Source: an uncultured Mediterraneibacter sp.
Lineage (GTDB): Bacteria > Bacillota > Clostridia > Lachnospirales > Lachnospiraceae
Direction of reading: 5' to 3'
Length of the DNA stretch: 64,000 nucleotides
Assembly: GCF_944377805.1 (NCBI RefSeq)
Contig: NZ_CALWFZ010000001.1
Span: 124,001-188,000, forward strand
Position numbers and translations under genes: made by a program. The number at the start of each line of letters is the position of its first letter. The stretch's first letter is position 1. The notes below the pieces were generated by a model. That model saw only the letters and a program-made list of their open reading frames with translations, did not search any database and was not told where the DNA came from. Below are positions 1-10,468 of the stretch, one piece after another.

Positions 1-1162
<1,162 letters not shown>

Positions 1163-1199
1163 TTAATTATTCTTTATTTATTCTGAATATGGATAAATG

Positions 1200-1847
1200 T
1201 CAGTTCGCCACTTTTACCATGCTGTGTCTTACAACACTGTCGCGGTATGTGTAGCCCTTCTGGAATTCCTCTGCGATGATATTATCATCCAGTTCTTCAT
1301 CTTCCACATGCATCACCGCATTGTGAAAGTCCGGATTGAATTCCTGTCCGACCGCCTCGATCGGTTTCACTCCGATCTCTTCAAGTGTAGTCATAAGCTG
1401 CTTGTAGATCTTTTCCATTCCTTCCGCGAAAGGAGTAGCTTTCTCTTCCTCTGACATCGAAGATAATCCTCTCTCAAAATTATCGACAACCGGAAGAATC
1501 TTTTCTATGATGTCTTTCGCTCCTATCTCGTACATCTGAGACTTTTCTTTCTCCGTGCGCTTGCGGAAGTTGTCAAACTCTGCCATCTGACGGGTGAGCC
1601 GGTCGGTCAGTTCATCTATCTTCTCGTCTTTTTTATCCTTCTTATTTTTCTTTCCGAAGAATTTCTTTTTCTCTTCCTTTTCCGACTGGTCTTCCGCCGT
1701 TTCTTCAGCATTGGATTCTTCGGTCTGCGGCTGTTCCTCCTCTGCTGATTCCTCAGTGGTTTCTGCCTCCCGGTCTTCGGCAGCTTTTGCCTTTGCCTCT
1801 TCGACAGCTTCTTTTACCATGTCTTCTTTGCTCATATTGTCACTCAC
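1200..1847 (-). CDS. grpE: Nucleotide exchange factor GrpE
   Basis: GrpE releases ADP from DnaK and so resets the chaperone cycle. The 215-residue protein begins with a long low-complexity stretch rich in Glu, Ala and Lys (about residues 10-80). A coiled coil (LTDRLTRQMAEFDNFRKRTEKE) and the C-terminal beta domain with VGQEFNPDFHNAVM and a terminal KVAN-type end follow. The length is normal for Firmicutes GrpE. The start is uncertain: the longest frame opens with GTG at 1847, but an ATG four codons later (1835) is equally possible because neither has a strong ribosome-binding site. The gene lies 15 bases after hrcA and is presumably repressed by HrcA through the CIRCE. Confidence 0.97.
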   Translation of the reverse strand: MSDNMSKEDMVKEAVEEAKAKAAEDREAETTEESAEEEQPQTEESNAEETAEDQSEKEEKKKFFGKKNKKDKKDEKIDELTDRLTRQMAEFDNFRKRTEKEKSQMYEIGAKDIIEKILPVVDNFERGLSSMSEEEKATPFAEGMEKIYKQLMTTLEEIGVKPIEAVGQEFNPDFHNAVMHVEDEELDDNIIAEEFQKGYTYRDSVVRHSMVKVAN

Positions 1848-1862
1848 CAGCTTTCTACCTTC

Positions 1863-2912
1863 CTATTCTCTCGGATTTTTATTGTATATCGCATCCAACT
1901 CGCTCTGAAGAGTCTTCAGCGTCTTCATGACATGTTCATAGTCCATTCTTTTCGGACCGATAATGCCGATGGTTCCTTTCATGCCCTCACCCAGCTCATA
2001 TGTGGCAGTGACAACACTGCAGTCTTTCATATTCTTCACCGGAGCTTCGTCCCCGATGTAGACCTGGATCGCATGATCGTTCTCACTGGCCAGAGTTTCG
2101 GTAACCAGATCCTCAAGCTGCTGTTTCTCCTCAAACGCACTGATAATCTCCTGAGCGCTCTGTTTGTCGCTCAGTTCAGGATATTTGAAAATGTTTGTCG
2201 TACCGCTTGTATAGATCTTCATGTCATCTTCTACATGAATAATCTCCGCCACCGCGTCCAGTACGTGTCCGATCACCGTACTGTGAATGCCGGCCTGTTC
2301 TTTCAGTCTGGCAATCAGTCCCAGCGTAATCTGATCAATGGACAATCCGTTCAGCGTGGTGTTCAGCAGCATATTCAGTTTCAGCAAAGTCTCATTACTT
2401 AGTGTTTCACCGACTTCGATGATCTTATTCTTGATCACATTGCCGCCGAGCACAATCACCGCAACAATCTGTTCCTCATCCACCTGGGAGAGCTGGATAA
2501 ATTTTAAAGTATTACGGCTGTTGACGGGCGCTGATACCATAGTCGCGTAGTTGGTATTTGAGGCCAGCACCTTGGCAGCCTGCTGCAGTACTTTCTCGAC
2601 TTTATCAGCTTTTTCGAGCATCGCGTCCTCGCGCTCTGAAATCTCCTGTTCCTTCTCTTCCATAAGCATATCGACATACAGTCGGTATCCTTTGTCTGAG
2701 GGAATTCTGCCCGCCGATGTGTGAGGCTGGAAGATATATCCGAGATCTTCCAGATCAGCCATCTCGTTTCGGATCGTTGCGGAACTTAAGTTCAGTTCCG
2801 TATATTTTGAAAGAGTACGCGAGCCGACCGGTTCCCCGGTCTCAAGGTAGTTCTGTATGATGGCTTTTAATATGATAAGTTTTCTTTCACTTAACGATGT
2901 GTCAACCGCCAC
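1863..2912 (-). CDS. hrcA: Heat-inducible transcription repressor HrcA
   Basis: HrcA is the dimeric repressor of class I heat-shock genes. It binds the CIRCE operator and depends on GroEL for folding, which makes it a sensor of free chaperone. The 349-residue protein has the N-terminal winged helix (LSERKLIILKAIIQNYLETG and SATIRNEMADLEDLGYI) and then the GAF-like and dimerisation regions typical of the family. Translation starts at a GTG (2910-2912) seven bases after AAAGGAGG. It is the first gene of the operon and lies directly behind the CIRCE at 2935-2961, so it represses itself together with grpE and dnaK. Confidence 0.97.
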   Translation of the reverse strand: MAVDTSLSERKLIILKAIIQNYLETGEPVGSRTLSKYTELNLSSATIRNEMADLEDLGYIFQPHTSAGRIPSDKGYRLYVDMLMEEKEQEISEREDAMLEKADKVEKVLQQAAKVLASNTNYATMVSAPVNSRNTLKFIQLSQVDEEQIVAVIVLGGNVIKNKIIEVGETLSNETLLKLNMLLNTTLNGLSIDQITLGLIARLKEQAGIHSTVIGHVLDAVAEIIHVEDDMKIYTSGTTNIFKYPELSDKQSAQEIISAFEEKQQLEDLVTETLASENDHAIQVYIGDEAPVKNMKDCSVVTATYELGEGMKGTIGIIGPKRMDYEHVMKTLKTLQSELDAIYNKNPRE

Positions 2913-2934
2913 TACATTTCCTCCTTTCCCGCTA

Positions 2935-2961
2935 TTAGCACTCCCTTGTTTTGAGTGCTAA
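2935..2961. promoter_or_regulatory. CIRCE operator (HrcA binding site)
   Basis: A perfect inverted repeat TTAGCACTC (2935-2943), nine spacer bases, and GAGTGCTAA (2953-2961). This is the canonical CIRCE and has no mismatch. It lies between the predicted promoter and the hrcA ribosome-binding site. An extra half-site, GAGTGCTA on the minus strand, occurs at 2981-2988 inside the promoter spacer. Confidence 0.97.
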
Positions 2962-2976
2962 CACCTTCCGTATAAT

Positions 2977-3005
2977 AAGATAGCACTCACTTTTCCGTTT
3001 GTCAA
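2977..3005 (-). promoter_or_regulatory. Predicted SigA promoter of the hrcA-grpE-dnaK operon
   Basis: On the minus strand there is a perfect -35 TTGACA (3000-3005), a 17-base spacer and TATCTT (2977-2982). A second AT-rich box, TATTAT, lies a few bases further downstream and could be the -10 instead. Transcription would start just before the CIRCE, as in other class I heat-shock operons. Confidence 0.75.
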
Positions 3006-3024
3006 CCATGTTTATACATTTTCT

Positions 3025-4221
3025 CTAAAATATAAATTCACCAAACACATAATTGCTGATATCGGTTCCTCTCTCCGTCAGCCGTATCCTGCCGCCGGCG
3101 TTCTCGAGCAGCCCCTGGGCTTCAAGCTTTCTGATCTGAACTTTGTATATGTCCATAATATCCTTTCCGAAAGCCCTGCGGAAATCTTCCGGCGAGACGC
3201 CCTCCGTCTTCCGGAGTCCGAGAAACATGAATTCCTCCATCTGCTCTTCTGTCGACAGAAACTCGACCTCTTCATCTGAGTCGGGTGTTCCGCATTTTGC
3301 GAGATACCTCCCCATATCCGTCGGATTGTGAAATCGTTTCTCACATACCAGCGAAGAGGCACCAAGTCCCAGGCCGAGATACTCTTTTCTCTCCCAGTAA
3401 CCGATGTTATGCCGGCATTCATATCCGGGAAGGGCGTAGTTGGATACCTCATATCTGTGATACCCATACTCTGCAAGAACCTGTTCTGTCGCCTTATAGA
3501 TCATCCGCTCAGTGTCCTCATCGGGAAGGGGCGGATATTCCATACTTTTTCCTCTCATCCTGTCACCGCCCTCCATCCTGTCAGCGCTCCGGCATGTGCC
3601 ATACTGTTCATAAAAAGGGGTTCCCTCCTCCACGATCAGACTGTATGCCGAGATATGCTCCGGACAAAGTTCTGCCACCGTGCGAAGCGTTTCTGTCCAG
3701 CTCTCTGCCGTCTGCCCGGGAATCGCTGAGATCAGATCGATATTTACATTTTGAAATCCGGTTTTGCGTACCAGCTCCCAGGTGCGCAGGAATTGTTCAT
3801 AAGTATGAATCCGGCCGAGCAGTTTCAGATCGTCGTTTCTGACAGACTGAAGGCCAATGCTCAGACGGGTGATTCCACACTTTTTCCATATCTCCGCCTT
3901 CTCCTCTGTCACAGTACCGGGATTGACTTCTATCGTAACTTCTGCATCTCTTTTCACAGAAAAGTTTTCGCGGATCGCATGAAAAATGCGGGCAGTGTCC
4001 ACCCCCTTTAGAATAGAGGGAGTACCTCCGCCCACAAACACTGTACTTACATCATAACCGCGATACTCTATTCCCCGCAGTCCGATCTCCCGGACAAGGG
4101 CATCCACATAGGAATCCATCTCCTTTTTTTGGGCAGGCCCGGAGAGAAAATCACAGTACGCGCATTTTTTTACGCAGAATGGAATATGCACATATAGTTC
4201 CAACTCTTTTTTAATCATCAT
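3025..4221 (-). CDS. hemW: Radical SAM protein HemW (heme chaperone, formerly HemN-like)
   Basis: HemW binds a 4Fe-4S cluster, S-adenosylmethionine and heme, and is thought to hand heme to respiratory enzymes. It was long annotated as oxygen-independent coproporphyrinogen oxidase. The CX3CX2C cluster motif is visible in [12 protein letters not shown] near residues 13-23. It is followed by the glycine-rich VFVGGGTPS and the C-terminal HemN domain with LGLGLGASS. The length (398) matches HemW rather than HemN (about 450). The start overlaps the lepA stop by 11 bases, which suggests translational coupling. A second ATG directly after the first (4218) could also be used. Confidence 0.93.
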   Translation of the reverse strand: MMIKKELELYVHIPFCVKKCAYCDFLSGPAQKKEMDSYVDALVREIGLRGIEYRGYDVSTVFVGGGTPSILKGVDTARIFHAIRENFSVKRDAEVTIEVNPGTVTEEKAEIWKKCGITRLSIGLQSVRNDDLKLLGRIHTYEQFLRTWELVRKTGFQNVNIDLISAIPGQTAESWTETLRTVAELCPEHISAYSLIVEEGTPFYEQYGTCRSADRMEGGDRMRGKSMEYPPLPDEDTERMIYKATEQVLAEYGYHRYEVSNYALPGYECRHNIGYWERKEYLGLGLGASSLVCEKRFHNPTDMGRYLAKCGTPDSDEEVEFLSTEEQMEEFMFLGLRKTEGVSPEDFRRAFGKDIMDIYKVQIRKLEAQGLLENAGGRIRLTERGTDISNYVFGEFIF

Positions 4222-6025
4222 CCAGTTTCAGAACACTCATAAACGCCTTCTGGGGAATCTCCACACTGCCCACCTGGCGCATGCGCTTCTTTCCTTCCTT
4301 CTGTTTTTCCAGCAGTTTCTTCTTACGAGAAATATCGCCGCCATAACATTTTGCCAGCACATCCTTGCGCATAGCTTTTACCGTCTCGCGGGCGATGATC
4401 TTGCCTCCGATGGCCGCCTGAATCGGGATCTCGAATAATTGTCTCGGAATCTCCGCTTTCAGCTTCTCACACATGCGTCTTCCCCTGTCATAGGCACTTC
4501 CGGAAAAGACGATAAAGGAGAGTGCGTCCACTTCTTCTTTATTAATAAGAATATCCAGCTTCACCAGTTCGGAACTCTCATATCCGAGCATCTCATAGTC
4601 AAAAGAAGCATATCCTCTGGATCGTGATTTCAGCGCGTCAAAGAAATCATAGATGATCTCATTGAGAGGAAGATGATAGTGAAGAACCGCGCGTTTCTCC
4701 TCCATGTATTCCATACTCTGATAGATGCCGCGTCTCTCCTGGCAGAGATCCATGATCGCTCCGATATACTCGGAAGTTACCATGATCTCCGCTTTTACCA
4801 TCGGCTCTTCCATATAATCAATCTCCGCCTGGTCCGGCATGTTCGTCGGATTGGTCAGATCAATGACCTCGCCGCTTGTCTTATGAACTTTATAAATTAC
4901 ACTTGGCGCTGTGGTCACAAGATCCAGGTTGTACTCTCTCTCCAGACGTTCCTGAATGATCTCCAGATGGAGCAGCCCCAGGAAACCACAGCGGAATCCA
5001 AAACCCAGCGCCGCTGATGTCTCAGCTTCAAACTGAAGGGCAGCATCATTGAGCTGCAGTTTCTCCAGCGCGTCTCTTAAGTCCGGATATTTGGCTCCGT
5101 CTGCCGGATACAGCCCGCAGTACACCATAGGATTTACCTTTTTGTATCCAGGAAGCGGCTCTGCGCAGGGGCGTTCCGCATTAGTGATCGTATCGCCCAC
5201 ATGCGTGTCTTTTACGTTTTTCAGGCTGGCAGTGATGTAACCTACCATGCCCGCGCTGAGCTCGTCGCACGGAATGAACTGTCCCGCTCCGAATGTTCCC
5301 ACCTCCACTACCTCGGCCTTCGCTCCTGTGGCCATCATCAGCATCGGAGTTCCCTTTTTCACTGTTCCTTCCTTGATTCTGCAAAATACGATAACTCCTT
5401 TGTAGGCGTCGTATTTGGAGTCAAAGATCAGCGCCTTGAGGGGCGCATTCGGATCTCCTTTGGGCGCGGGAATCTTCGTCACGATCTGCTCTAACACTTC
5501 ATGGACATTCTGGCCAGTCTTGGCGGAGATCAGGGGCGCGTCTTCCGCGTCGATACCGATCACATCCTCAATCTCCTCCTTTACCCGCTCCGGGTCCGCG
5601 CTTGGCAGGTCAATTTTGTTAATCACCGGCATGACATCCAGATCATGGTCAAGAGCAAGATACACATTGGCCAGAGTCTGAGCCTCCACCCCCTGGGCCG
5701 CGTCTACGACGAGGATAGCACCATCACAGGCGGCAAGACTTCTGGATACTTCATAGTTGAAATCCACATGGCCCGGTGTGTCGATCAGATTGAACATATA
5801 CTCTTCCCCGTCGTCCGCTTTGTAAATAGTGCGCACCGCCTGAGCCTTGATCGTAATCCCTCTCTCCCGTTCAAGCTCCATATTATCGAGAACCTGTGAC
5901 TGCATCTCCCTGCTGGTCAGAAGCCCCGTCATCTCTATAATGCGGTCAGCCAGGGTTGACTTCCCGTGGTCAATATGTGCAATGATACAAAAATTTCTGA
6001 TTTTACTCTGATCTATTACTGACAA
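4211..6025 (-). CDS. lepA: Elongation factor 4 (LepA), translational GTPase
   Basis: LepA/EF4 is a ribosome-associated GTPase related to EF-G that acts on stalled or misassembled ribosomes. Motifs: G1 [10 protein letters not shown]2 [11 protein letters not shown]3 DTPGH, G4 NKIDLP, then domains II, III and V and the lysine-rich LepA-specific C-terminus ([19 protein letters not shown]). The longest open frame starts at 6043, but there GGAGG lies inside the reading frame. The TTG at 6023-6025, seven bases after that GGAGG, gives [12 protein letters not shown], which looks like the family N-terminus, so I chose it. A small hairpin (6043-6057) separates it from holA. It overlaps hemW. Confidence 0.97.
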   Translation of the reverse strand: MSVIDQSKIRNFCIIAHIDHGKSTLADRIIEMTGLLTSREMQSQVLDNMELERERGITIKAQAVRTIYKADDGEEYMFNLIDTPGHVDFNYEVSRSLAACDGAILVVDAAQGVEAQTLANVYLALDHDLDVMPVINKIDLPSADPERVKEEIEDVIGIDAEDAPLISAKTGQNVHEVLEQIVTKIPAPKGDPNAPLKALIFDSKYDAYKGVIVFCRIKEGTVKKGTPMLMMATGAKAEVVEVGTFGAGQFIPCDELSAGMVGYITASLKNVKDTHVGDTITNAERPCAEPLPGYKKVNPMVYCGLYPADGAKYPDLRDALEKLQLNDAALQFEAETSAALGFGFRCGFLGLLHLEIIQERLEREYNLDLVTTAPSVIYKVHKTSGEVIDLTNPTNMPDQAEIDYMEEPMVKAEIMVTSEYIGAIMDLCQERRGIYQSMEYMEEKRAVLHYHLPLNEIIYDFFDALKSRSRGYASFDYEMLGYESSELVKLDILINKEEVDALSFIVFSGSAYDRGRRMCEKLKAEIPRQLFEIPIQAAIGGKIIARETVKAMRKDVLAKCYGGDISRKKKLLEKQKEGKKRMRQVGSVEIPQKAFMSVLKLDDD

Positions 6026-6070
6026 TTCTATTCCTCCATACACCGGCCAAACGCCGGAAAGATTATGTTT

Positions 6071-7063
6071 TTATGCTTTCTTTTTCTCTGAATGTTTTAC
6101 AATAAAAACTTCCACCGCGAGATGATCTGTTATAAGCCCTGTCTTGATGCTCTGATCCAGATTCGCGATCTCCTCCATGACGTTCCGAAGCTGCGCGGAA
6201 CTGAACCGCTTGGCAAGATCCGCGTATTTTCCGGCCACAAACGGATGAAGCCCCGCCTTTGAGGCAATCTCTTTTCTCGGACATCCCCGGGCTGAAAGTT
6301 CTTTTACATGAAACAGATCACGGTACTCCTTCGACATCAGGGCCAGAATGCGCATAGGCGGCTCTTTTAACGCCAGGAGATCATAGTAGAGATCCAGCGC
6401 TCTTCTCTGGTTCTGTTCTGCCACGGCATTGACCATATCAAAAATATGATTTGTAATCTGCGTCACACAAACTGTATCAATGTCTGCGCGGGTTATTGCG
6501 TTTTTATCCATACAGAAACAGAACAGCTTTTCCAGTTCCTTAGTGATATTTTCCATATCCGTACCGACTTTGCTGATAAAATAAGCGATGTCAGCCGGCT
6601 CCATCTCCTTCTTTTCCTTACGGATAAAGCCCTGAACCCATCTCCTCAAAGTGTTCTCGTCCTGTACGGCAAGTTCCACAATGCGGCCTTTTGATTTGAC
6701 GGCCTTATAAAGCCTGCTTCTTTTATCCACTTCATTTTCTATAAAAATAAAGCAGGTGGCCGGGGGCATGCTGCCGCTGATATAATCCGCCAGATCACTG
6801 CCTCCGCCTTTGAAAAATCCGGTGTCTTCAAGCACAATCACTCTGCGTTCTGCAAAAAACGGTAACGTTTCGGCAAGATCAATCACTTCTTTAATATCTG
6901 TCTTCTTCCCTTCGTAACAGGAATAGTTCATCGTATCCCCGTCCGCCACCATTGCCTTGACAAAACGCTCCCTGTACTGCTTTTTCAGATAACTCTCCTG
7001 TCCGTATAACAGATAGATCTGCTTAAATTGTCCCGTTTTTAAATCTTCGTTCAGGCTTTTCAT
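6071..7063 (-). CDS. holA: DNA polymerase III subunit delta
   Basis: The delta subunit opens the sliding clamp within the clamp loader. The protein starts MKSLNEDLKTGQFKQIYLLYG and shows the family N-terminal YLLYGQESYLKKQY. The middle AAA+-like region includes ADYISGSMPPATCFIFIEN, and a helical collar domain follows (LDLYYDLLALKEPPMRILALM). The open frame extends to a TTG at 7102, but those 13 codons overlap a good promoter and match no family N-terminus, so the ATG at 7063 is preferred. It lacks a clear ribosome-binding site. It is followed by lepA with only a short gap. Confidence 0.93.
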   Translation of the reverse strand: MKSLNEDLKTGQFKQIYLLYGQESYLKKQYRERFVKAMVADGDTMNYSCYEGKKTDIKEVIDLAETLPFFAERRVIVLEDTGFFKGGGSDLADYISGSMPPATCFIFIENEVDKRSRLYKAVKSKGRIVELAVQDENTLRRWVQGFIRKEKKEMEPADIAYFISKVGTDMENITKELEKLFCFCMDKNAITRADIDTVCVTQITNHIFDMVNAVAEQNQRRALDLYYDLLALKEPPMRILALMSKEYRDLFHVKELSARGCPRKEIASKAGLHPFVAGKYADLAKRFSSAQLRNVMEEIANLDQSIKTGLITDHLAVEVFIVKHSEKKKA

Positions 7064-7072
7064 AACTCTTGT

Positions 7073-7102
7073 ATTATAAGGGAAATCCCCCCTGTTTGAC
7101 AA
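7073..7102 (-). promoter_or_regulatory. Predicted promoter of holA
   Basis: On the minus strand TTGTCA (7097-7102), an 18-base spacer and a perfect TATAAT (7073-7078). The -10 lies only nine bases before the holA ATG at 7063, so the transcript would be almost leaderless. Confidence 0.6.
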
Positions 7103-7149
7103 GAGCTGCCGGCAAAGTTATTTCCCGTGCAATGCAGGTTCGCAGAAAA

Positions 7150-9516
7150 CTAATTCAAATGTTTTTTTACTTTTACCGAGATTCCGTCTGACCAGACTGT
7201 AACCGCTCCGTGCTTCTGTGTTGAGTATATGCTGCTCCCCGCGTCAGCCAGCCTCTCTAATGTCTCCTCGTGAGGATGCCCGTACCGGTTATCCACGCCT
7301 GCGGAAATCAGGGTAATCCTCGGCTGAACAGTTCCAAGAAAAGCTTCGGAACCCGAGTTCTTCGATCCGTGATGAGCTGCTTTTAGTACATCACAGCAGT
7401 CCAGGCGCCCGCTTTCTATGAGAAGTTTTTCCCCTTCTCCCTCCACGTCTCCGGTAAATAGCATATCAAACGCTCCATAGGAGGCTTTCAGTATAAGAGA
7501 CGCCTCGTTGCCCTGTTCCATATCTTCGCTGTCATCAGGACCAAGGCACGTCAGCGTCATCTCTCCGGCCTCCGCCCTGTTTTTTCCCCCTCCCTCTCCG
7601 TCTGTGATCCGGTCGCCTGCCTTCATCACTATAACGCGGGTACCATATTTCCGGGCGGATTCAGCCAGGTTCCGAATCATTTCGTCATGATACCTGACTG
7701 GCGGAAGCACCAGATTTCTTATCCTCACGCCCAGTGACTGATTGGATAGCATCTCCTCGATTCCACTAATATGATCCGTATCTCCATGAGTCACAAAAAC
7801 ATAATCCAGAGTGTCTGCCGCCTCGCTTAACAAGCACGGCTCTATACGGTAGGTGCTTACATCCGATACATTGCTGCTGCCTCCGTCGATCAGGAAACGA
7901 CCGGAAATACCACGCACATAGAAACAGTCTCCCTGCCCCACATCCACTGCCGTCACCTGTATTCCCTCCCCGCTCCGGCAGTTACTCCGACAGAGAGCCG
8001 CCATCCCAACAGCAAAAATCAGCAGCATTCCTCCGGGAATTTTACACAGTTTTCTCCATCTTCGCTCCAGATCTTTTCTGGTTCCCTCAGAATCTCCGAT
8101 TTTCTGCAGTTCCCGGTCTTTTCTCTTGCGAAGATGCAGAAATATTAAGTACAGTCCCGCCAATACAAGATAATAGGCAAACAGCCACCATGCATCCGGT
8201 TTCCCGGCTATAAATCTGCTGCCGGGAAGATCACTGCTTATCCCGCATACCAGATCGTAACCGGCAAGTACCACTTTACAGATCTGAAGCACTGCTCCCC
8301 CGGCCGCGTCCGATATAAGCGCCAGGATGGAGCCAATCACTCCCGCGCACATAGCCGCCGGCATAACCGGAATAACAATCAGATTCAGGATGACCGAATA
8401 CGGCGGTATCTCAAAATAGAAATACAGCAGAGGTCCCAGAAGAATAAGGTTCACCGCGATACTCGCGACAAGTCCTCTGGCAGCCCATCTTCGGACTCTC
8501 GCGGCATACTGCCTCAGACTTCCCTTTTCTTTCTTTTCTTTGACCGTCCTGTCACAGCCAAAAAGTGCTGAGAAAACCGGTTCATACACCGCGATTCCAA
8601 GGATTGCGCCATAGGACAGCAGAAATCCCGCGTCAGTCAGATACAGAGGCTGCCATCCGCACAATACTGCCGCTGATAAGGCCAGACTTGTCGGGAGATC
8701 ATAATCTCTGCCCGTGATCTCAGCAAAAATCTTCACAAGAAACATAAGAAGTGCACGAATGCTTGAGACGCCTGCTCCTATCATGAAACTGTATAAAATC
8801 AAGAGTATGATCCCCGCAGTTCCCGAAACAGAAAAGCCAATCCCTGCTCTCCTGAAAGCACGGTACATTCCCATGCCCAGAAATGTCATATGCAGTCCTG
8901 ATATAGCCAGAATGTGACTGATTCCGCTCTTTTGATATATGCTTTTGAGTTTCTCATCCAGACCGCCCTTTTCCCCCAGCAATATGGCACTCATCGTGCC
9001 TCCGTAATATTCTCCGAGGTGGCGGAGAAGAATCTCGTTCCAATTCTGTCTTACTTCTGAAAGAAGCTGCCCGGGCCACGCCGTCTTTCCGGATCGTATT
9101 ATCATATCATCCGCCCATATGAGCACATGGATTCCCTGACGCCGGTAATAGGATCTCTGGTCAAAATTACCGGGATTGCGTGCCTGGTCAAAAGTCTGCG
9201 CCTCCCCGTTAATTTCTATACGGTTTCCGATTTTTATCTGTTTTTCATTCTGTGTTCTGGAATAATAGACGAGAATATTCGTCTCTTTGATGTTCTGACC
9301 GGTTACTGATACCGCATTGTCTTTCAGATAGAATGCTGTAACCTTTTCTTTTTCTTCTATCCTGTACACAGTGCCTGTCAGGTTTACCCGCGCGTCGTCG
9401 GATACAAGCTTTTCCAGCGCAGAGGGTTTCATCTCCCCCACGCCGAAAAAGAGAACCCGCAGACTCTGTATCACAAGATATAAAATACATATCGCACAAA
9501 GCGGACGTTTTTTCAT
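7150..9516 (-). CDS. comEC: ComEC/Rec2 family DNA internalisation protein
   Basis: ComEC forms the inner-membrane channel through which single-stranded DNA enters during natural transformation. This 788-residue protein has the N-terminal DUF4131-like region with membrane helices. The multi-helix competence domain follows (SGISHILAISGLHMTFLG; several helices at about residues 170-450). The C-terminal metallo-beta-lactamase domain carries AVDVGQGD, FLIDGG, THGDTDHISG, KAAHHGSKNS and GHPHEE. The metal-binding motifs are intact and the length is normal, so the gene looks functional. It overlaps the GerMN lipoprotein gene by four bases and ends the comEA-to-comEC run. Confidence 0.95.
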   Translation of the reverse strand: MKKRPLCAICILYLVIQSLRVLFFGVGEMKPSALEKLVSDDARVNLTGTVYRIEEKEKVTAFYLKDNAVSVTGQNIKETNILVYYSRTQNEKQIKIGNRIEINGEAQTFDQARNPGNFDQRSYYRRQGIHVLIWADDMIIRSGKTAWPGQLLSEVRQNWNEILLRHLGEYYGGTMSAILLGEKGGLDEKLKSIYQKSGISHILAISGLHMTFLGMGMYRAFRRAGIGFSVSGTAGIILLILYSFMIGAGVSSIRALLMFLVKIFAEITGRDYDLPTSLALSAAVLCGWQPLYLTDAGFLLSYGAILGIAVYEPVFSALFGCDRTVKEKKEKGSLRQYAARVRRWAARGLVASIAVNLILLGPLLYFYFEIPPYSVILNLIVIPVMPAAMCAGVIGSILALISDAAGGAVLQICKVVLAGYDLVCGISSDLPGSRFIAGKPDAWWLFAYYLVLAGLYLIFLHLRKRKDRELQKIGDSEGTRKDLERRWRKLCKIPGGMLLIFAVGMAALCRSNCRSGEGIQVTAVDVGQGDCFYVRGISGRFLIDGGSSNVSDVSTYRIEPCLLSEAADTLDYVFVTHGDTDHISGIEEMLSNQSLGVRIRNLVLPPVRYHDEMIRNLAESARKYGTRVIVMKAGDRITDGEGGGKNRAEAGEMTLTCLGPDDSEDMEQGNEASLILKASYGAFDMLFTGDVEGEGEKLLIESGRLDCCDVLKAAHHGSKNSGSEAFLGTVQPRITLISAGVDNRYGHPHEETLERLADAGSSIYSTQKHGAVTVWSDGISVKVKKHLN

Positions 9517-10439
9517 TCCTTCTCTTCGACTGCGATGAGATCAGGATTTTCCGACAGAGGCTGTGACAGATCTACAGCCTCCATATATTCGGCATTTGAT
9601 TCCCCATTAATCGTAATCTGTACCTGTTCGGTCCCTGTTCCCTCAACCAGGGAGTTTACGATCGAATATATCGTGAGTTCAGGCAGTACATCGTACTCAC
9701 CTGTAAGAAACGCACTGTCAAAATTCACATAGCAGATTCCGTCCTTCGTCGTCACACTCAGAAGATTGGCATCCGGATTGATGGTCGGATAAGCGTCATT
9801 CCCTGACGGGCCCTGCACCAGCTTCTCCACAATCAGCTTATCCTTGGACACGTTGCTGCTGTATCTGACAGTCGACTTCTGTTCTACCAGCTTATCTCCG
9901 CCCGCATTTGCAAAATACAGCGTCAGGGTATCAGTCTGATAAGAGCTCGGAGATGAGCTCGTGTTCTCCACAAAATCATCCCCATTCATAAGGCCCACTT
10001 CCACACCCTCGCTATCCGTAAGAGGGCTTCCGCCGACCGTAAACGTGACGCCGTTGATGCCATCGATCTGTACAAGTGACTGAACGACCGCCGCACGCAC
10101 CAGCTTTTCCTGTATCCTTTCGATGTCCTGATACGTTTCACTGAATTCCACATCGAGAATGCTTCCCGTGAGCGTACACCCCAGGACCTCCACTTCCTCG
10201 GGAATCGGACTGACGTACTCTATGTCATCCGAAGGCCCGCTCAGCATCTCAAGCATCTCTGAAGCCGCTTTCTGCGGATCTTCCCCGGACGCTTCGTATT
10301 CTACTTTCACGATTCCTGTCCTCTCCTCATTCAGGCAGTAGACAAATGATCCTATTTCATCTGAACTGTCTCCCCTGCCGCATGCGCCCAGAGCAACTGC
10401 GGACAGAATGAGTGCGGAGAGAATCACCTTTTTAGTCAT
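9513..10439 (-). CDS. Lipoprotein with two GerMN domains
   Basis: A secreted lipoprotein: hydrophobic signal peptide ending in the lipobox LGAC, with Cys at about residue 20. Two GerMN-type repeats follow, the first around EERTGIVKVEYEASGEDP to DIEFSETYQDIERIQEKLV, the second around DTLTLYFANAGGDKLVEQ to ELTIYSIVNSLVEGTGTEQVQI. GerMN domains occur in the spore germination protein GerM and in LpqB, the lipoprotein encoded after the MtrAB two-component system in actinobacteria. Here too the gene lies directly downstream of a response regulator and histidine kinase, which suggests an accessory role for the sensor. That is inference. It overlaps comEC by an ATGA. Confidence 0.85.
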   Translation of the reverse strand: MTKKVILSALILSAVALGACGRGDSSDEIGSFVYCLNEERTGIVKVEYEASGEDPQKAASEMLEMLSGPSDDIEYVSPIPEEVEVLGCTLTGSILDVEFSETYQDIERIQEKLVRAAVVQSLVQIDGINGVTFTVGGSPLTDSEGVEVGLMNGDDFVENTSSSPSSYQTDTLTLYFANAGGDKLVEQKSTVRYSSNVSKDKLIVEKLVQGPSGNDAYPTINPDANLLSVTTKDGICYVNFDSAFLTGEYDVLPELTIYSIVNSLVEGTGTEQVQITINGESNAEYMEAVDLSQPLSENPDLIAVEEKE

Positions 10440-10468
10440 CTATATCTCCTCCTGTGCGGTTCCCGTTT

